Shown piece after piece: positions 24,283 through 35,696 of a stretch of DNA of 64,000 nucleotides. The notes below the pieces were generated by a model that was not told the DNA's origin, made no database searches, and saw only the letters and a list, made by a program, of their open reading frames with translations. The stretch is taken from contig JAPEUQ010000003.1 of NCBI GenBank assembly GCA_027946365.1, forward strand, positions 3,658,001 to 3,722,000, given 5' to 3'. This DNA is from Kalmusia sp. IMI 367209 (taxonomy: Eukaryota > Ascomycota > Dothideomycetes > Pleosporales > Didymosphaeriaceae). Position numbers and translations under genes: made by a program. Numbering within the stretch: the first letter of the stretch is position 1; every line of letters begins with the position of its first letter.

Positions 24283-24924
24283 CTACCAGTTCATTTTCAT
24301 CTTTGTCTCCATCTCAGTGTGGAAGTCTGGCACCTCGCGAAGTTCGTTGCCTGTATCCGATTATGTCAGCCTTGCTCTATCGACACATCACGACTTCTTT
24401 CCCTGCCCACGGTCGCTGCCTCTTGTATATCCGGATCAGACTTACCAACATACACATCCTCCCACCCAATCTCGCAGTCCCGTCCCTCCAAAATATCTCG
24501 ATGCACCCCGCTCGTTCCACCTAATGCCGCGGGCTTCCACTCTCCCTCCCTCGCAATCTTGAGCTCCATACCCCTCCGAATGGGCTCTGCGATGCCGAAC
24601 TGACGCCTCAACATCTCCATCTTCAGCTTGTCCTGTGTCTCACGCCATTGTACGAGGCGAGCCTCGAGCGGGTGTGCAGATTGAAGTTCGACTGGCTTAG
24701 TTGATGAATTTGCGGTCGCAGGGCTTGACGTCTGAGCGAGGCGTGAGCGGAGAGTGTCGTGGACACCGGGGGCGGAAGGGGCTGAGGTCTCGAGGGAGGT
24801 GAAGGTCGGGTGGGCCTTCTGGGGGACGAAGCGAAGAGACTGGATCTTGTTAGAGAGTATCCGAATATCGCGAGCTTGCGTTGCCGAATGGATGTCAAGC
24901 TTGGTTCGAGAGGATACATACCAT
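24283..24924 (-). CDS. UMP1: Proteasome maturation factor UMP1
   Basis: Exons on the minus strand: 24924-24922 (the ATG alone), 24839-24446 and 24350-24283, giving 154 aa. The protein opens MSLRFVPQ and carries the UMP1 core: HPLEARL, the FGIAEPIRRGMELKI segment, GGTSGVHRDIL and GWEDVYVG, ending KMNW. UMP1 is the short-lived chaperone that joins half-proteasomes and is degraded inside the finished 20S particle. The length fits. The first intron (82 bases) falls directly after the initiator ATG, so the start codon is separated from the body of the gene; the second intron uses GTAAGT and restores the conserved C-terminus. Confidence 0.95.
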
Positions 24925-25336
24925 GTCGGCGAATTGCGTGGAGCGTTGGAATTGCTAATAAGTAGTGGAGTATCAATCGGAGCCGCTTTCGCAAGACCAG
25001 TGGTGAGTCGGTAGGTCGAGATAAGGTAGGTAAGGGAGTATAGCTGTAGAGGGGACGGAGATGGCGGTTAGTGAGCTGGTATCGAAGTGGAGGTGCTGTC
25101 GGAGCTCAGGCTACGAAGTGACGCGCCACCCTAGCGTCTTGGCATTGGTAGCTTCTCAAAGAGGAAGGCGGTGAACACCACATTCATAGCAGCGTAAGTG
25201 GAGAAGCATACTCTGACTATAGTCTTGCATACTTGGTTACAGACCGAAGGACTGGAATGCGAATAGCAACTCAGCCAAGTTGAGCAGACCAACGTAATGG
25301 TTTATGAATCTAAGCTCTATGTCTATACTTTGTTCT
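24925..25336. other. Intergenic region between two minus-strand genes
   Basis: About 410 bp holding the UMP1 promoter and the TMEM19-like 3' flank. Nothing else seen. Confidence 0.6.
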
Positions 25337-26535
25337 TCACAGAGGAACAATGCTGCTGAAAGGCAGGCCCCAGATTACACAGGCCCCCAACATCGTTGCT
25401 ACACTCACTAAAGCTGCCATGAGCAAGTTCACAGCGTTGTTATCCAGTATGTCGCGGCCGACCGCGATTTTGCGGCTCTCATGCTGTGGATCAGCAACCG
25501 CAGTGCCACTAGCTCCGGCCTTCTGCATGGCTCTCGTCACCTTGACCGATTCGTCCAGGCTTGAATCCACTGCCGATGTCTTCGCAATCCCGTCCTTGCC
25601 TTCCTCGTGGCTGACCGCTTTGCTCCGAAGCTCGGCCGCGGGCTTGAAGTGCATCGTATTGCCGTGGACGAGAACTTTCTTCCCGCCTGGGCCTTCAACA
25701 ACCTTTCCCGAGTGTACGTCTACAACGCTGGCCTGGAGAAGAGCTCCCAAAACCGAGTCTAAGAGTGATCCGCCAAGTCCGGCGAGCGTCATCGCCTGTG
25801 TGTATCTGATCTTGTCTCCCCAGCTCCAGTCATCGCAGAAGGGTATCAGAAGGGTTGACGCGGACGCGATGATGAAGCCTCCGAGCAGACCAGCACTCAG
25901 TCCTGAGAGAGACACTCCGCCGTTCGTGCCGGGAGGGACAACGCGCCATGGCGCTGTAACAAGGCGAGGCTTCGATTTCGAGAGGATGCCGAGCTCGGAG
26001 GAGAAAGTGTCAGCGCATGTAGCAGCGTAGTTTCTGGCAGATTGTGAGCTTCGAGTAGCATGTAATGGGAGACATCCAGCTTACGCGACTATGCCCATGA
26101 CGAGAACATCGCTCCCTTGTCGCCAACACCGGTCGTCCTTCGCGTATGTGCCCTCCTTGTGTAATTGCCATGCATGAAGCAATATCAGAATGGAAGCCGT
26201 CAGAGAATTCGCAAGAACTTGAACGTGGGTTCGAGGTCCCTTCCCACCAGCTGCACCGTTCGCAGACTGTGTGAGCTTCGCCTTGATGTCATGCTTCACC
26301 TACGAACTTATCAGCCCCCACTTCGAGATGCCGTACTCGGATTGCCTACCTTCGTGGCAGAAGTCCCTGCAAGGAAGAACACGGCCAACAGGGCGAAGAA
26401 TACACTCCACGGATGCACCGCATGCACGACGGCTGTGGCAAAAGCTGTGAAGATGCCAATCGGTGTGAGCGATTTCCTCGACCAGGCTCGAAACACAAGC
26501 GCAGCAATGGCTGGCACCGCTATGATGGGCTTCAT
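25337..26535 (-). CDS. TMEM19/DUF92 family integral membrane protein
   Basis: Exons 26535-26350, 26299-26085, 26033-25337 (365 aa), introns of 50 and 51 bases in correct phase. Hydrophobic helices appear at the N-terminus, after the KHDIKAK region, around SLSGLSAGLLGGFI and at the C-terminus. The family signature is NYAATCADTFSSELGIL, followed by RVVPPGTNGGVSLSG and a GLGGSLLDSVLGALLQ helix. DUF92 proteins include animal TMEM19 and plant VTE6 (phytyl-phosphate kinase), so a CTP-dependent isoprenoid-phosphate kinase role is possible but not shown. A large hydrophilic loop of about 80 residues before the last helix is species-variable. Confidence 0.9.
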
Positions 26536-27328
26536 CTTAACGGAGCTGCAATGGTGGTGGGGGCTAGCGGAAAGTGCTATGCGAGAGTGCGAAGGATGGC
26601 CACGCTACAATGGCAGCGGCGATGTCATCAGCAGCCAGCCTTCCGCTCCTTGGCGGGGCTTAAATCGACCACCTCTTACGCACTCATTTGCTCCCTCTCT
26701 GTGGGTATGACTATGTTCGCATCCGCTTAAGCTTGCTCGTTCCGTCGCGCACGCGAAATGAGGTTGGGATTGGCTGCTTTGCTAGGGTCCGCACGATGTT
26801 GCAGTTGCAACGCCTACCTCTTTGTTGGGACGCTACACTCTTCACCGGTTCAGACAGCCCTTCCAACTCAGATACATCACACGCGAAGTCGAATGCGAAG
26901 CTTTGCGAAAGATAGGCTAACCGTCGTGAGCTGGAAGGCAGTGTTCCGCCCGATAGCATATGCGGAAGCGTTAGCCGATTACCTAGTTGGGCATGCTTCG
27001 CGGTGGATGCACCCGTGCGTTTCTTTGACTCCATGGTCCACAACTCTTTGCCTATGGGGGCCGCGGACAAGCACAGCCATGTCCCACCTTCGCAACGGCC
27101 TCCTGATGAAGGATCGGAAGCTTGTTTGGCCCAGGGACACGCCGAACAGTAAGGCCTCAGCCTCTTTCACGCTGAGCAGTCCTGAAAAGGGTTTAGACCA
27201 CAAGGCGTTGCGTTGATAAAATGTATAAGATGCTGCTCGCAATCCTTTGGCTAGGGTTCAGTGTTCAGGCCTATCGTATTCTTCTTGTCTGTTTGTAACT
27301 TCGGGTCTTCGTCAACCCAGCTCTCACA
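26536..27328. promoter_or_regulatory. Divergent promoter, TMEM19-like / MFS transporter
   Basis: About 790 bp between head-to-head genes. Small open frames here have no support. No specific site recognised. Confidence 0.5.
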
Positions 27329-29439
27329 ATGGCGTATATGCTCTTCAAATACATCCGACGTAAGGTCAGAGAGAACAAAGCAAGGAAGGAAGCGTTCTCA
27401 ACTGCGGACGAGAGCCACCTGACCCCAAATGTTTCACACACAGCACCGGCACGCGAGAGCCATGAGCTCTTGACGAGCACTGGAGCCCACCCCACCCCAC
27501 CCACCAATCCTATCTCTACAGAGAATACGATCGAGCATGAGAGACTCAGGGAAGAAGCCAAGAGGATGCGGATACATCGATGGAAGATGATCTTCGGACT
27601 AATACTACCCAACTTCCTCGCCTCGGTCGATGTGACTATCGTCGCTCCAGCAATTCCTACCATCTCGTCACACTTCAGTAAGTCCCCTATCACTCTATCG
27701 ACGGCTTGCTGACGGTTCTAGATCACCTCAGCGGAAGTTTCAATTGGATCGTCGCCGCATATACGCTCACCTTCACCACGTTTGTCCCGGCGTCTGGTCA
27801 GCTTGCCGACGTTTACGGTCGCCATTTTGCCCTTCAGTTCCAGATGTTCTGGATTATGATCGGTAGCGTGCTTTGCGCCTCTTCGGTCACATGGGGGGAT
27901 GCTCCTGCTCGGAAGAGCTCTGCAAGGCTTAGGTGCTGCAGGTGTCATGAACCTAACGCGCATCGTGCTCTCTGATGGAATGAGCTTGGCGGATAATTCG
28001 AAGAACAACACCATCTTCGGCCTGATCAATGGTATAAGGTATGCTATCGTACAGTCACTCTATGTTTTGGGCTTGCTGCTCACTATAAAACTAGTTACGC
28101 AGTTGGTCCAGTCATCGGAGGATATCTCACCAAAGCCAGCTGGCGATACACCTTCGTCGTCCCGATCCCAATCGCAGTCCTTTCCCACGTTCTGATCTTC
28201 GTACTCATGCGCAAAGATCTCGTCAAAGGCCGCGTAAACCTCAACTCTGACGACTCGCGACGAACAGGATACATCACCGGCCTAGGCCACATCGATTGGA
28301 TCGGCATGATAACCTTCATCTTAGGCATCGGCCTGCTCATCCTCGCAGTCCAATGGGGCGGTACATCCTACGCCTGGAGCTCCGCCGCGACCATCGCGCC
28401 CTTCATCATCGGCGGCATCCTCATGCTCATCTTCTTCATCCACGAATACCTGCTCGGACCAGGCCGCTTCATGTCGCGCATCTTCACGCGCCAAGTCGCC
28501 ATGATCCCGTCGACCCTCTTTCGCAAGAAAGACACCTCCCTCCTCATGATTATCAACTTCTCCGCCGGCGTCTCCCTCGTCTCCGCATTCTACTTCGTCT
28601 CCTACTATTGGCAGCTCGCCGAGGGCTACAACTCCTCCAAGGCGGGCACCCAGCTGCTCTATTACACTCCTGGTCTGGGCATCGGCGTCTACTCTGCCAT
28701 GTTCATGTGCAACTACTGGCCCAAGCAGACCTTCTACCCGCTCTTCGTCGGCTCCATCGTCGAAGCCGTCGGTCTAAGCGCCATGACGTGGGCCATCTCC
28801 GCGCGCAACACAACACTCGTCAGCGTCTTTCTTGCCGTCGCGGGCGCGGGTACGGGCTTCCGCTTCATGCCTGTTGTACTGCACGCCGCGGGAATCTGGC
28901 CGAGTCGTATTGCTGCGATGCAGAGCGTGCTAAGCTTCACGCTGCCGCTAGGCGAGACGATTGGTATCTCGATGATGGGAGCGGTATTTTCGAATAAGTT
29001 CACGCAGTATCTAAGCGCTATTGCGTCGGGCAATGGTTCATCATTTACGTCGAGCACTGATGTGTCTAACCTTGACTCTTTGGCTAGTCTGCCGCCTGCT
29101 GTGCAGGAGGATGTGCGCAACGCTGCTGCTCGGGCTGTCATGTGGGCGTTTATCTCTGTCCTCCCCTTCATGGCGCTAAGTATCGCTGCGTCGGCCTTCG
29201 TGAGTAATGTCTGGATTGGGAATCCGAAGAAAGTCAGCGAGGATGGGACCGTGAAGAGGGAGGAGAAGAAGGGTATGGTTATGACGAGTCCGTTCCTCCT
29301 CGCTGTGTTCACGGGAGGTATCAGCAGGAACAGAATGGAAGTTGATCCAGCCACAGAGCAGGAATTGGGCGAGAAGCATGGAGAGTGGGAGAGGGAGGCT
29401 GGTGTTGAGTCCAGGGCTGTGCAGAGTGGGGAAGCGTGA
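27329..29439 (+). CDS. DHA2-type MFS transporter with a one-base frameshift
   Basis: Exons 27329-27677, 27722-28038, 28095-29439. The model needs one base removed in the G6 run 27893-27898; it then gives 669 aa. Family marks: DVTIVAPAIPTISSHF in helix 1, FNWIVAAYTL, GQLADVYGR, and after the shift GRALQGLGAAG (motif C region) and VGPVIGGYL. Many further helices make a 14-TM drug:H+ antiporter (DHA2) likely, in the plasma membrane. Before the shift the frame would stop at 27975, losing ten or more helices. All introns are short GT-AG. The break is either a sequencing error in a homopolymer or a true disabling mutation. Confidence 0.85.
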
Positions 29440-29942
29440 ATGTAAGTGGACTGTATGTCTTCATCATTGTTATATACAATTTCATCTCGTTTAGAGTTAC
29501 ATCTACTAGATTATACGGTTACCGGTGGCGGTGGTCCGTTCTAGTATTGATGATCGACTATGTGCGCTGAGCAGAAAACCGCAAAGTGATCACTGAACAT
29601 TCCTCAACCCAACCATGCTATCATTATCGGATGTAATTACTAGCCAACGACGTGGGATAGTAAGGAAACAAGCGGATAGCCGGACGAAAAATAGCGAGCA
29701 ATGCCCTTGTTGTCTTCTCTAGGGGTACCAATGTGTACAAAGTGATATATACAATAAGCCGCCGTTCATGATGTTAATTCTATCTTATCGAACAGATGCA
29801 AAAAATAATATAACTGTACATTAATTACCCTCTCAATGGAACACACAAACCAAATTAACAGATGACCAGCCCAAAAATCCAACACAATCGAAGAAAGAAG
29901 TAAAGTCTTCACACTAAAAAACACTGAACATCTTCCCACTAT
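29440..29942. other. Intergenic region between convergent genes
   Basis: AT-rich 3' flanks of the MFS gene and of the minus-strand zinc-cluster protein. Nothing else seen. Confidence 0.6.
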
Positions 29943-30581
29943 CTATTCGCATATATACCCATTCAGCACACAGTGTTTGCATGGACGTACCCTTCTGCAC
30001 CTCCTCTCGTGAAATTTACACATCGTGCATGCAGTGACTCGACGTCGTTCCGAAGACCCAGAAGTCGCTGTTGTGGCCGCTCCCTTGCCTTTCCGACCCC
30101 CTTCCTTTGAGCTTTCGGGCTTATTTTGTTCCTGCTTCGCCATAAAGTCTTCATCAGCAGTCTCTCCCTTAGCGCTCTGATCCAAAAAGGTATCATCATC
30201 AGTCTCTCCCTCGGCGTCATCCTCCGAGGTGTGCTTCTTCCCATCTCCCTCAGGGTTCTGCCCAAAGTATTCATCGTCAGTCGCTCCCTCGGCATCATCT
30301 TCTGAGGTGCGCTCTTTCCTATCTCCCTCAAGGCCCTGCTCTACAACGTATTCATTGTCAGTCTCTCCCTCGGCGTCATCCTCTGAAGTGGGATTCTTCC
30401 TGTCTCTCTCATATGTGCATTCGCTTGCTGTCTTATTATAGATGCATTTTCGGCAAGGTCTCCCTCTATTACACTTGTCATACCCAATTTCGATGCACTT
30501 TGAGCATTTTGTTTTATCCCAGCGAACTTGATTGGCCCGCCTCGGTAGTTTTCCCCAGTTTCGCGATGTCGGCCCAGCCAT
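29943..30581 (-). CDS. Protein with two zinc-cluster-like motifs flanking acidic repeats
   Basis: From the ATG at 30581 the frame codes 212 aa; a longer open frame upstream to 30824 is low-complexity (a Leu run) and is probably UTR. The N-terminal motif is C-x2-C-x7-C-x5-C-x2-C-x8-C (TKCSKCIEIGYDKC) and the C-terminal one C-x2-C-x6-C-x5-C-x2-C-x6-C (TACTMCKFHERRC), both close to Zn2Cys6 clusters. Between them are three acidic repeats of 26-27 residues containing TSEDDAEG, plus a fourth partial one. There is no fungal transcription-factor middle domain. It could bind DNA through either cluster with an acidic activation or bridging segment; function unknown. Confidence 0.75.
   Translation of the reverse strand: MAGPTSRNWGKLPRRANQVRWDKTKCSKCIEIGYDKCNRGRPCRKCIYNKTASECTYERDRKNPTSEDDAEGETDNEYVVEQGLEGDRKERTSEDDAEGATDDEYFGQNPEGDGKKHTSEDDAEGETDDDTFLDQSAKGETADEDFMAKQEQNKPESSKEGGRKGKGAATTATSGSSERRRVTACTMCKFHERRCRRVRPCKHCVLNGYICE
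30199..30438 (-). repeat. Acidic 26-27 codon tandem repeats
   Basis: Three units begin on the + strand at about 30199, 30277 and 30358 (78 and 81 bp apart), each reading TSEDDAEG-type protein on the minus strand. A degenerate fourth lies near 30147. Confidence 0.8.
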
Positions 30582-32511
30582 AGAAGCGGCAATTTTATCT
30601 TTGATTGAAACAGGATAGATTTTAAGGTCTTCAATTTCTGTCCCGAGATGTTGTGTATGCGATAATAGGGATCCGAGATTCGTATGAGATTTGGACGTGG
30701 ATGCTTTAAAAAGCTCGAGTGAAGATGAAGTAGTATATATAAGTAGCAGTAGTAAAAGAAGAAGGAAGGATTGATCGATATTTATACATCGAGAACTGTA
30801 CATACCAATCATGATGTTGAACATAGAGAAAAGAAAGGAAAGTACTCATGATATGAGCAACGCCTGGGACATCATAGTTGACTGATGAGGCTGAGCCTTC
30901 TAGATGTGTGGGTGTATTGTTTATTATGAAAGCCGAGTATTGCGTAAGTAAGTTCGATTTCGAAGATGCATGACTCGACCGATGAAACTTGAGAGTCATA
31001 CATTGTTGTTTAGTGGACAGTGATGGGATGCAAACAAATCATGTATTTTACACGACGATGCGCTTGATATGCTCTATAAGCACACGAGACGCATCAACAT
31101 GACTAGAGTAATTCGAAAATAGATACCGAGTTGGTGAGGACACCATACAGTTCATCCCAAGTCTCAGAAATCGTCTACAGCGATTGACATATCTTGGAGG
31201 ATGAGAAGAGAATTGAAGGTGAAGAAGAAACCTCGATCGTGATACAGAATCTCTGACATCATCTCAAGTCTTGGTGGCACTATACATATAGTCTCGATGC
31301 AGGGGTCGGATGATGCATAGGTGACTGATATTGCGGCGACAGCGGCCTTGCAGACATGTGTATATGATAACGAAGAGGTACAGCCTATAGTCAAGACTTA
31401 GTATTCTTGTGACGCCGATAGCGGGGCGGTGATGGTAGAATGATGATGAATGTTGCGTGGGTGATTAACCTAAGTGAAGAATATCCGAGGGAGCAACGTA
31501 GGGCAACGGGCTATGGTAATGTGACTGGAGATCTGTCAGTGCCAGTGGGGTGTGAGTCACAATCTCGCTTTATCATAGGGAATATAGGATGAATGAAGAA
31601 TATTGTACTGAGCGCCTGTTGTGGTGCACATGTGAAACGAGGCAGTTAATGATTGCTGTGTATCTACCACTACCAACACTTCAACGCCACAATACCGGAA
31701 GAAACTCATACAAAGTTACTATGAAGTGCAGAAAATGTGTATGGCTACATATGCAGCTTAGCAAACCAAACAAGACGAGAAAAGAAGACCCTCCTACCTG
31801 GTGCACCAGCCGTCTAGCTCAATTCCTGTCAACTCCAACTTGTCGGCTGGCTGCGATTTCTGGAGCTCCCGCGCTGGGCACCGTGGCACCGTGGGGGCTG
31901 TGGTTGGAGTTTGGCTGGATGGGCCCAGAAACGCGGGAGTGAATGCTAGCGGTGACAGATGCGGGTTCCACGAATGGCGGTGCGTGGAGGATGCAGGGGC
32001 AGCTCGAAACCTGAATCTGGCGCAACGCTAGGGGGTCGGGCAGGCGCAGTGCAGGGTGCAGCTGTTCGTGGCAAAAGGAGCAGCTACGATGCTCAGATGA
32101 GGAAGCTGGCAGGCAGGCGCAGGAGGCAGGCGCGATGGAGGAGGAAGGCGCAGGGCTTGATCGGGCGGGGTGACGTGCTTTCCTGGGGTGTTCTTGGACG
32201 GTTCTTGGGGGTGTGGAGCGGCGGTCCTGCATTGCGGAGAACAGGGCGGTCGCCGCCGACGCCCAGTCCTGGCCAGGAGCCGGTCTCCCGTGCACGATCC
32301 TCCCGGGACTTTCATTCAACATCGACATCGATCCTCGTCGCGCTGCTGCACCCGCTTCTCTGCTCCAGAACCCCGGGGCCCCAAGACGACTGCGCGACGT
32401 CGTGATCATTGACCGTATTCTTTTGCTGCGTCGCCGCCGCCGTCACCCGCACCTCCATCGCTTGGCCGTCCCAGTCCCTCGCTCGCGTTCCGCCCTGACG
32501 GCGCCTTGACC
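30582..32511. other. Divergent intergenic region
   Basis: About 1.9 kb between head-to-head genes. The left half is AT-richer and featureless. From about 31,950 the DNA is GC-rich and open in several frames on both strands, typical of a promoter, with no protein motif. Confidence 0.5.
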
Positions 32512-33578
32512 ATGGCCACTCCCTCTGACGACCCTTCAACAGCGCGTGCTCCGCAGCCCACTTCGTCCCCTTCACCACCGACCAGCGGCCACGACGCCCT
32601 GTCCTCCAGCCCTGTCGAGATGAAGTCACTGCCAGCATCGGCTTCCGAGCCCGCTGCGGCGTCGTCCACGCCTGCGCACACGACCGACACGCCCGTTTCC
32701 ACATCAAAAGACACGCAAATACCACCTGCACAAGAAGCACTGCCACAGGAGAGTATAGAACCTGCGACAGCCGCAAAACTCGCACCTCCCGCCGATCTGA
32801 ATCGCAGCGAGACCGAAGCCATCGGCCCTTCGACCGACACCCCAGCTGCAAACCCGGACACCTCCAATGGTCCTGTCGTCGTCATTATGCTATTGCTTAC
32901 GACCGGTGCACGACATCCCTACAAGATCGATGAAAGATACCTCAAGAAACGCAACGTCACCGTGGACGACATGGATCCCTACAACATCAGCGTGTACACA
33001 CTCAAGGAGCTAATATGGCGGGATTGGCGAGAAGGTCAGTCATCTCATGTATATATTACACTATCGGTTGACGCGGCGAGCGTACTGGGAGCTGCCATCT
33101 TATCTCGTAGGCATCATCAGACTGACGTGGTGTGATAGAATGGGAGCCCCGACCGACATCGCCGAGTTCAATACGACTGATACACTTTGGCCGCATGCTA
33201 GACGACAAATCACCACTCAAAGGTAAGCACCACACTTCATACCATGTCTCGGCGTGGTTTGTGTAGTTGCTGGGTGGAGCCCATCAATTGGCAGAATCGC
33301 CTCGTGTCTGGTCCCGAGGTCACTGTGTTCTGGCCGAAAAGGGAGACGCATTCTGGACTGAAACACTTCTAAGATCCACAATGCACTCACCAAACCGGGC
33401 ACAAAATGCTAACTTTCTGATAGATTGTCGATTCCAGACAGAAGCTCCTAACGTTGTGCATATGACTATCAAGCCACAGGAAATTGTCGACGAAGAAGAC
33501 GCCAAGACTGGCAAGGGTGGCAAAGCCCGGGACGGAGATGAAGAGACTCACGCTGGTTGCCGTTGCGTGATCCTATGA
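32512..33578 (+). CDS. UBL3/MUB-type membrane-anchored ubiquitin-fold protein
   Basis: Exons 32512-33034, 33139-33222, 33424-33578 (253 aa). A disordered Ser/Pro/Thr-rich N-terminal half of about 120 residues precedes a ubiquitin-like fold: VVVIMLLLTTGARHPYKI, TLKELIWRDWREEWEPRP, SSIRLIHFGRMLDD and VVHMTIKP match UBL3/MUB proteins (Rad60-SLD_2 type fold). The protein ends GCRCVIL, a CaaX box with Leu at the last position, which predicts geranylgeranylation; the nearby Cys could be palmitoylated. UBL3 acts as a membrane-anchored modifier or sorting tag for vesicle cargo, and plant MUBs dock E2 enzymes. The long N-terminal extension is unlike the short animal protein. Confidence 0.9.
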
Positions 33579-34475
33579 GTTACCCGTGGCTCCACTATAC
33601 TAACGTGGCGTTACCGCAGACTGCCTTCTGTGCGATGGTTGCATAGACGGCGACTGCTCGGCCATGCACTCGCTGCTGGATCTCTGCCTCAATCATTCCG
33701 TCTTGCGAAGCGAACCGGAGTACATCCATATCATCGACGGTCATGATAGCAGAGGAAGGACCTTAGACACGATCAACCGCGCCCCTTCCCGATCCGGCAA
33801 TGACTAGGCGTCTCCCAGCAATCCTTACTATCGGCTCGTGGCGTTGACCCTTCGCAACACGACATTCCGATTCTCTACGCAGCAACAGCGAGAGATGGCG
33901 TACCAGGAGTTTACGGACTCGTCCTGAGGTTTCCTTGGCTGTTGATATACTTTGCCCCTGTTTATGGCCCTTTGTGCATATTGTTTTACGTGTTTGGGGA
34001 GGTCACATTTCAATTGTATAAGTAGCGCTAGCTTTTTTTGCGATGAGCACCATTGCGCAATCCCCCAAAATATTGGGACAATAGATCCTTTATCATTGAT
34101 CGTTATCAGAGTTTTGGTCTGGGATGTGACCTGGTGTCTTACCCCGGGATAGGTCATAAAGGAGCAGCTATCCGCATTGTATCGTATTTTGCTACACTCT
34201 CGTTCTAAATATCATGCCAGTTGCTACGAGCACTGTGTTAACCCAGATTACATCATACGAACTCAAATATCCAGACGTCCATCGTCTTGAGTAGTGGTGT
34301 AGTGGTAATGCCAAGATATGTCGACCTGTCATCCTTGTCATGAACCTGCGTCATCGCTAAAGCTCGCCTGTCGGTCCACTTCACCTCAAGCTTGGAGCTA
34401 CCGTCAACACCACCAAGCTCGCAAACAACACTTTGAGTTGCCATAGCTGCCCAAATTGAGCCGAAGAAGCTAAAT
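33579..34475. other. Intergenic region
   Basis: About 900 bp between two + strand genes. Small open frames on both strands show no coding character. Confidence 0.55.
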
Positions 34476-35696
34476 ATGGTACTTCAGGACGCTGATTCAT
34501 CCGCCGATAGCTTCACCGACAATCCGTACCCCTCCGACAACGATGCCTACACCTCTGGAGCGCCTTCTGGCCAACGTTACGATGCCAGCATACTTCCGCA
34601 ACCGATACCCATTCTCGGCCCGCTACTAGGCTTCTCTAGTGGAACAATTCGCTTCAAGACAGAGTCGACGCTCAAGTTCGCTGAGATGAGACTTCATCGC
34701 CCGTTGACGAACGACGAAGCGCAAGCTCTTGCGGGCCATCTTTACAAACTCGAACAAACGAAATCATATTTTACCGTCGCTGGCGCTGCGGCTGGAACAT
34801 ATAGATGGTATAACACGTGGGAACAGTGCCGATACCCGCTGTATAAGCCCAAGCCCGAGGACATCAACCCGAACAAATTCCTTTTCGTCAAAGGCCCCAT
34901 GGCCCAGTATGCTAGACATAGCTGGAGACTATTCTGCTATGTATTTGTTGCGGGGGAGCTAGGGAAGCTGGTTGGGCAAATCACTGCGCAGCCTGTTGCC
35001 GCTCAGGCCACTTCCAACGATCCACAACTAGCGCAGTTTGCGCAAGACTTGAAGCAGTCCATCTCTTCCGATACGGCACGCATTGCAAATAAATCAGCAC
35101 GCCAAATCGGTGCTGAGGAGAGAAGAGCGGCGTGGGAGGCTGCTGCAAAAGCCAGGTCAGCTGATAATTCGACATCTGTCGCATCGCCACAATCGTCGTG
35201 GAATGTTCGCAAGCCCACTCCAGCTGATGATGATATGTCCCCCACTGCTGGCAGTGAACCGTGGCCACCAGCATCGGAAAACTCTTGGGGAGACTCTGCT
35301 TTCCCTTCGGATTCCCCGCCCAACACCCAATCGCAACAGCAATTTGCCAATACATTCAGTCAACAACAGAGAAGACCAACACGTCAGGACGACGATGACG
35401 CCTCGCCGACCGGAGGCATGTTCCAAGATGAAGTGCAGAGCCAATCAAAGCCTGGAGAATCTGCCTGGGATCGTCTACGTCGCGGAGGTGTTCCGAAACA
35501 ACAGGGGCCTCCGCCGAACAGGCGACAACCGCCCCATCAGGAGCAGAGAGAAGGATCGACGCTTGGTGATAGCTTCGCATTTGTAGGTTCGGATGATGAC
35601 CGCAGGAAGGGGAGGGAACGGGCACAAAGAGAATTCGATGCGAGGATCGAGCAGGAGAGACAAGGAAAGGATTTCAATGAGGAGAAGAGGTGGTAG
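34476..35696 (+). CDS. Uncharacterised conserved-type protein with central hydrophobic segments
   Basis: Single exon of 406 aa. The N-terminal 180 residues look globular and partly membrane-linked: PIPILGPLLGFSSGTIRFK, then FAEMRLHRPLTNDEAQALAGH, a short Gly/Ala stretch FTVAGAAAGTYRWYNTW, and a helix RLFCYVFVAGELGKLVGQI. The C-terminal half is disordered, rich in Gln, Pro, Asp and Ser, and ends in a charged helix (DFNEEKRW). I do not recognise the family for certain; the pattern suggests an organelle membrane protein. Codon use and length make it clearly a gene. Confidence 0.8.
   Translation: MVLQDADSSADSFTDNPYPSDNDAYTSGAPSGQRYDASILPQPIPILGPLLGFSSGTIRFKTESTLKFAEMRLHRPLTNDEAQALAGHLYKLEQTKSYFTVAGAAAGTYRWYNTWEQCRYPLYKPKPEDINPNKFLFVKGPMAQYARHSWRLFCYVFVAGELGKLVGQITAQPVAAQATSNDPQLAQFAQDLKQSISSDTARIANKSARQIGAEERRAAWEAAAKARSADNSTSVASPQSSWNVRKPTPADDDMSPTAGSEPWPPASENSWGDSAFPSDSPPNTQSQQQFANTFSQQQRRPTRQDDDDASPTGGMFQDEVQSQSKPGESAWDRLRRGGVPKQQGPPPNRRQPPHQEQREGSTLGDSFAFVGSDDDRRKGRERAQREFDARIEQERQGKDFNEEKRW

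Noticed and set aside
25350..26030. 226-codon + strand frame
   Set aside because: Antisense shadow of the TMEM19-like gene, whose exons have motifs and fitting splice sites.
28296..28997. 233-codon + strand frame
   Set aside because: Arg/His/Leu-rich shadow of the MFS transporter in another frame.
29943..30824. Longer start for the dual zinc-cluster protein
   Set aside because: The extra 81 codons include a Leu run from simple sequence; the Met at 30581 directly precedes the conserved part.
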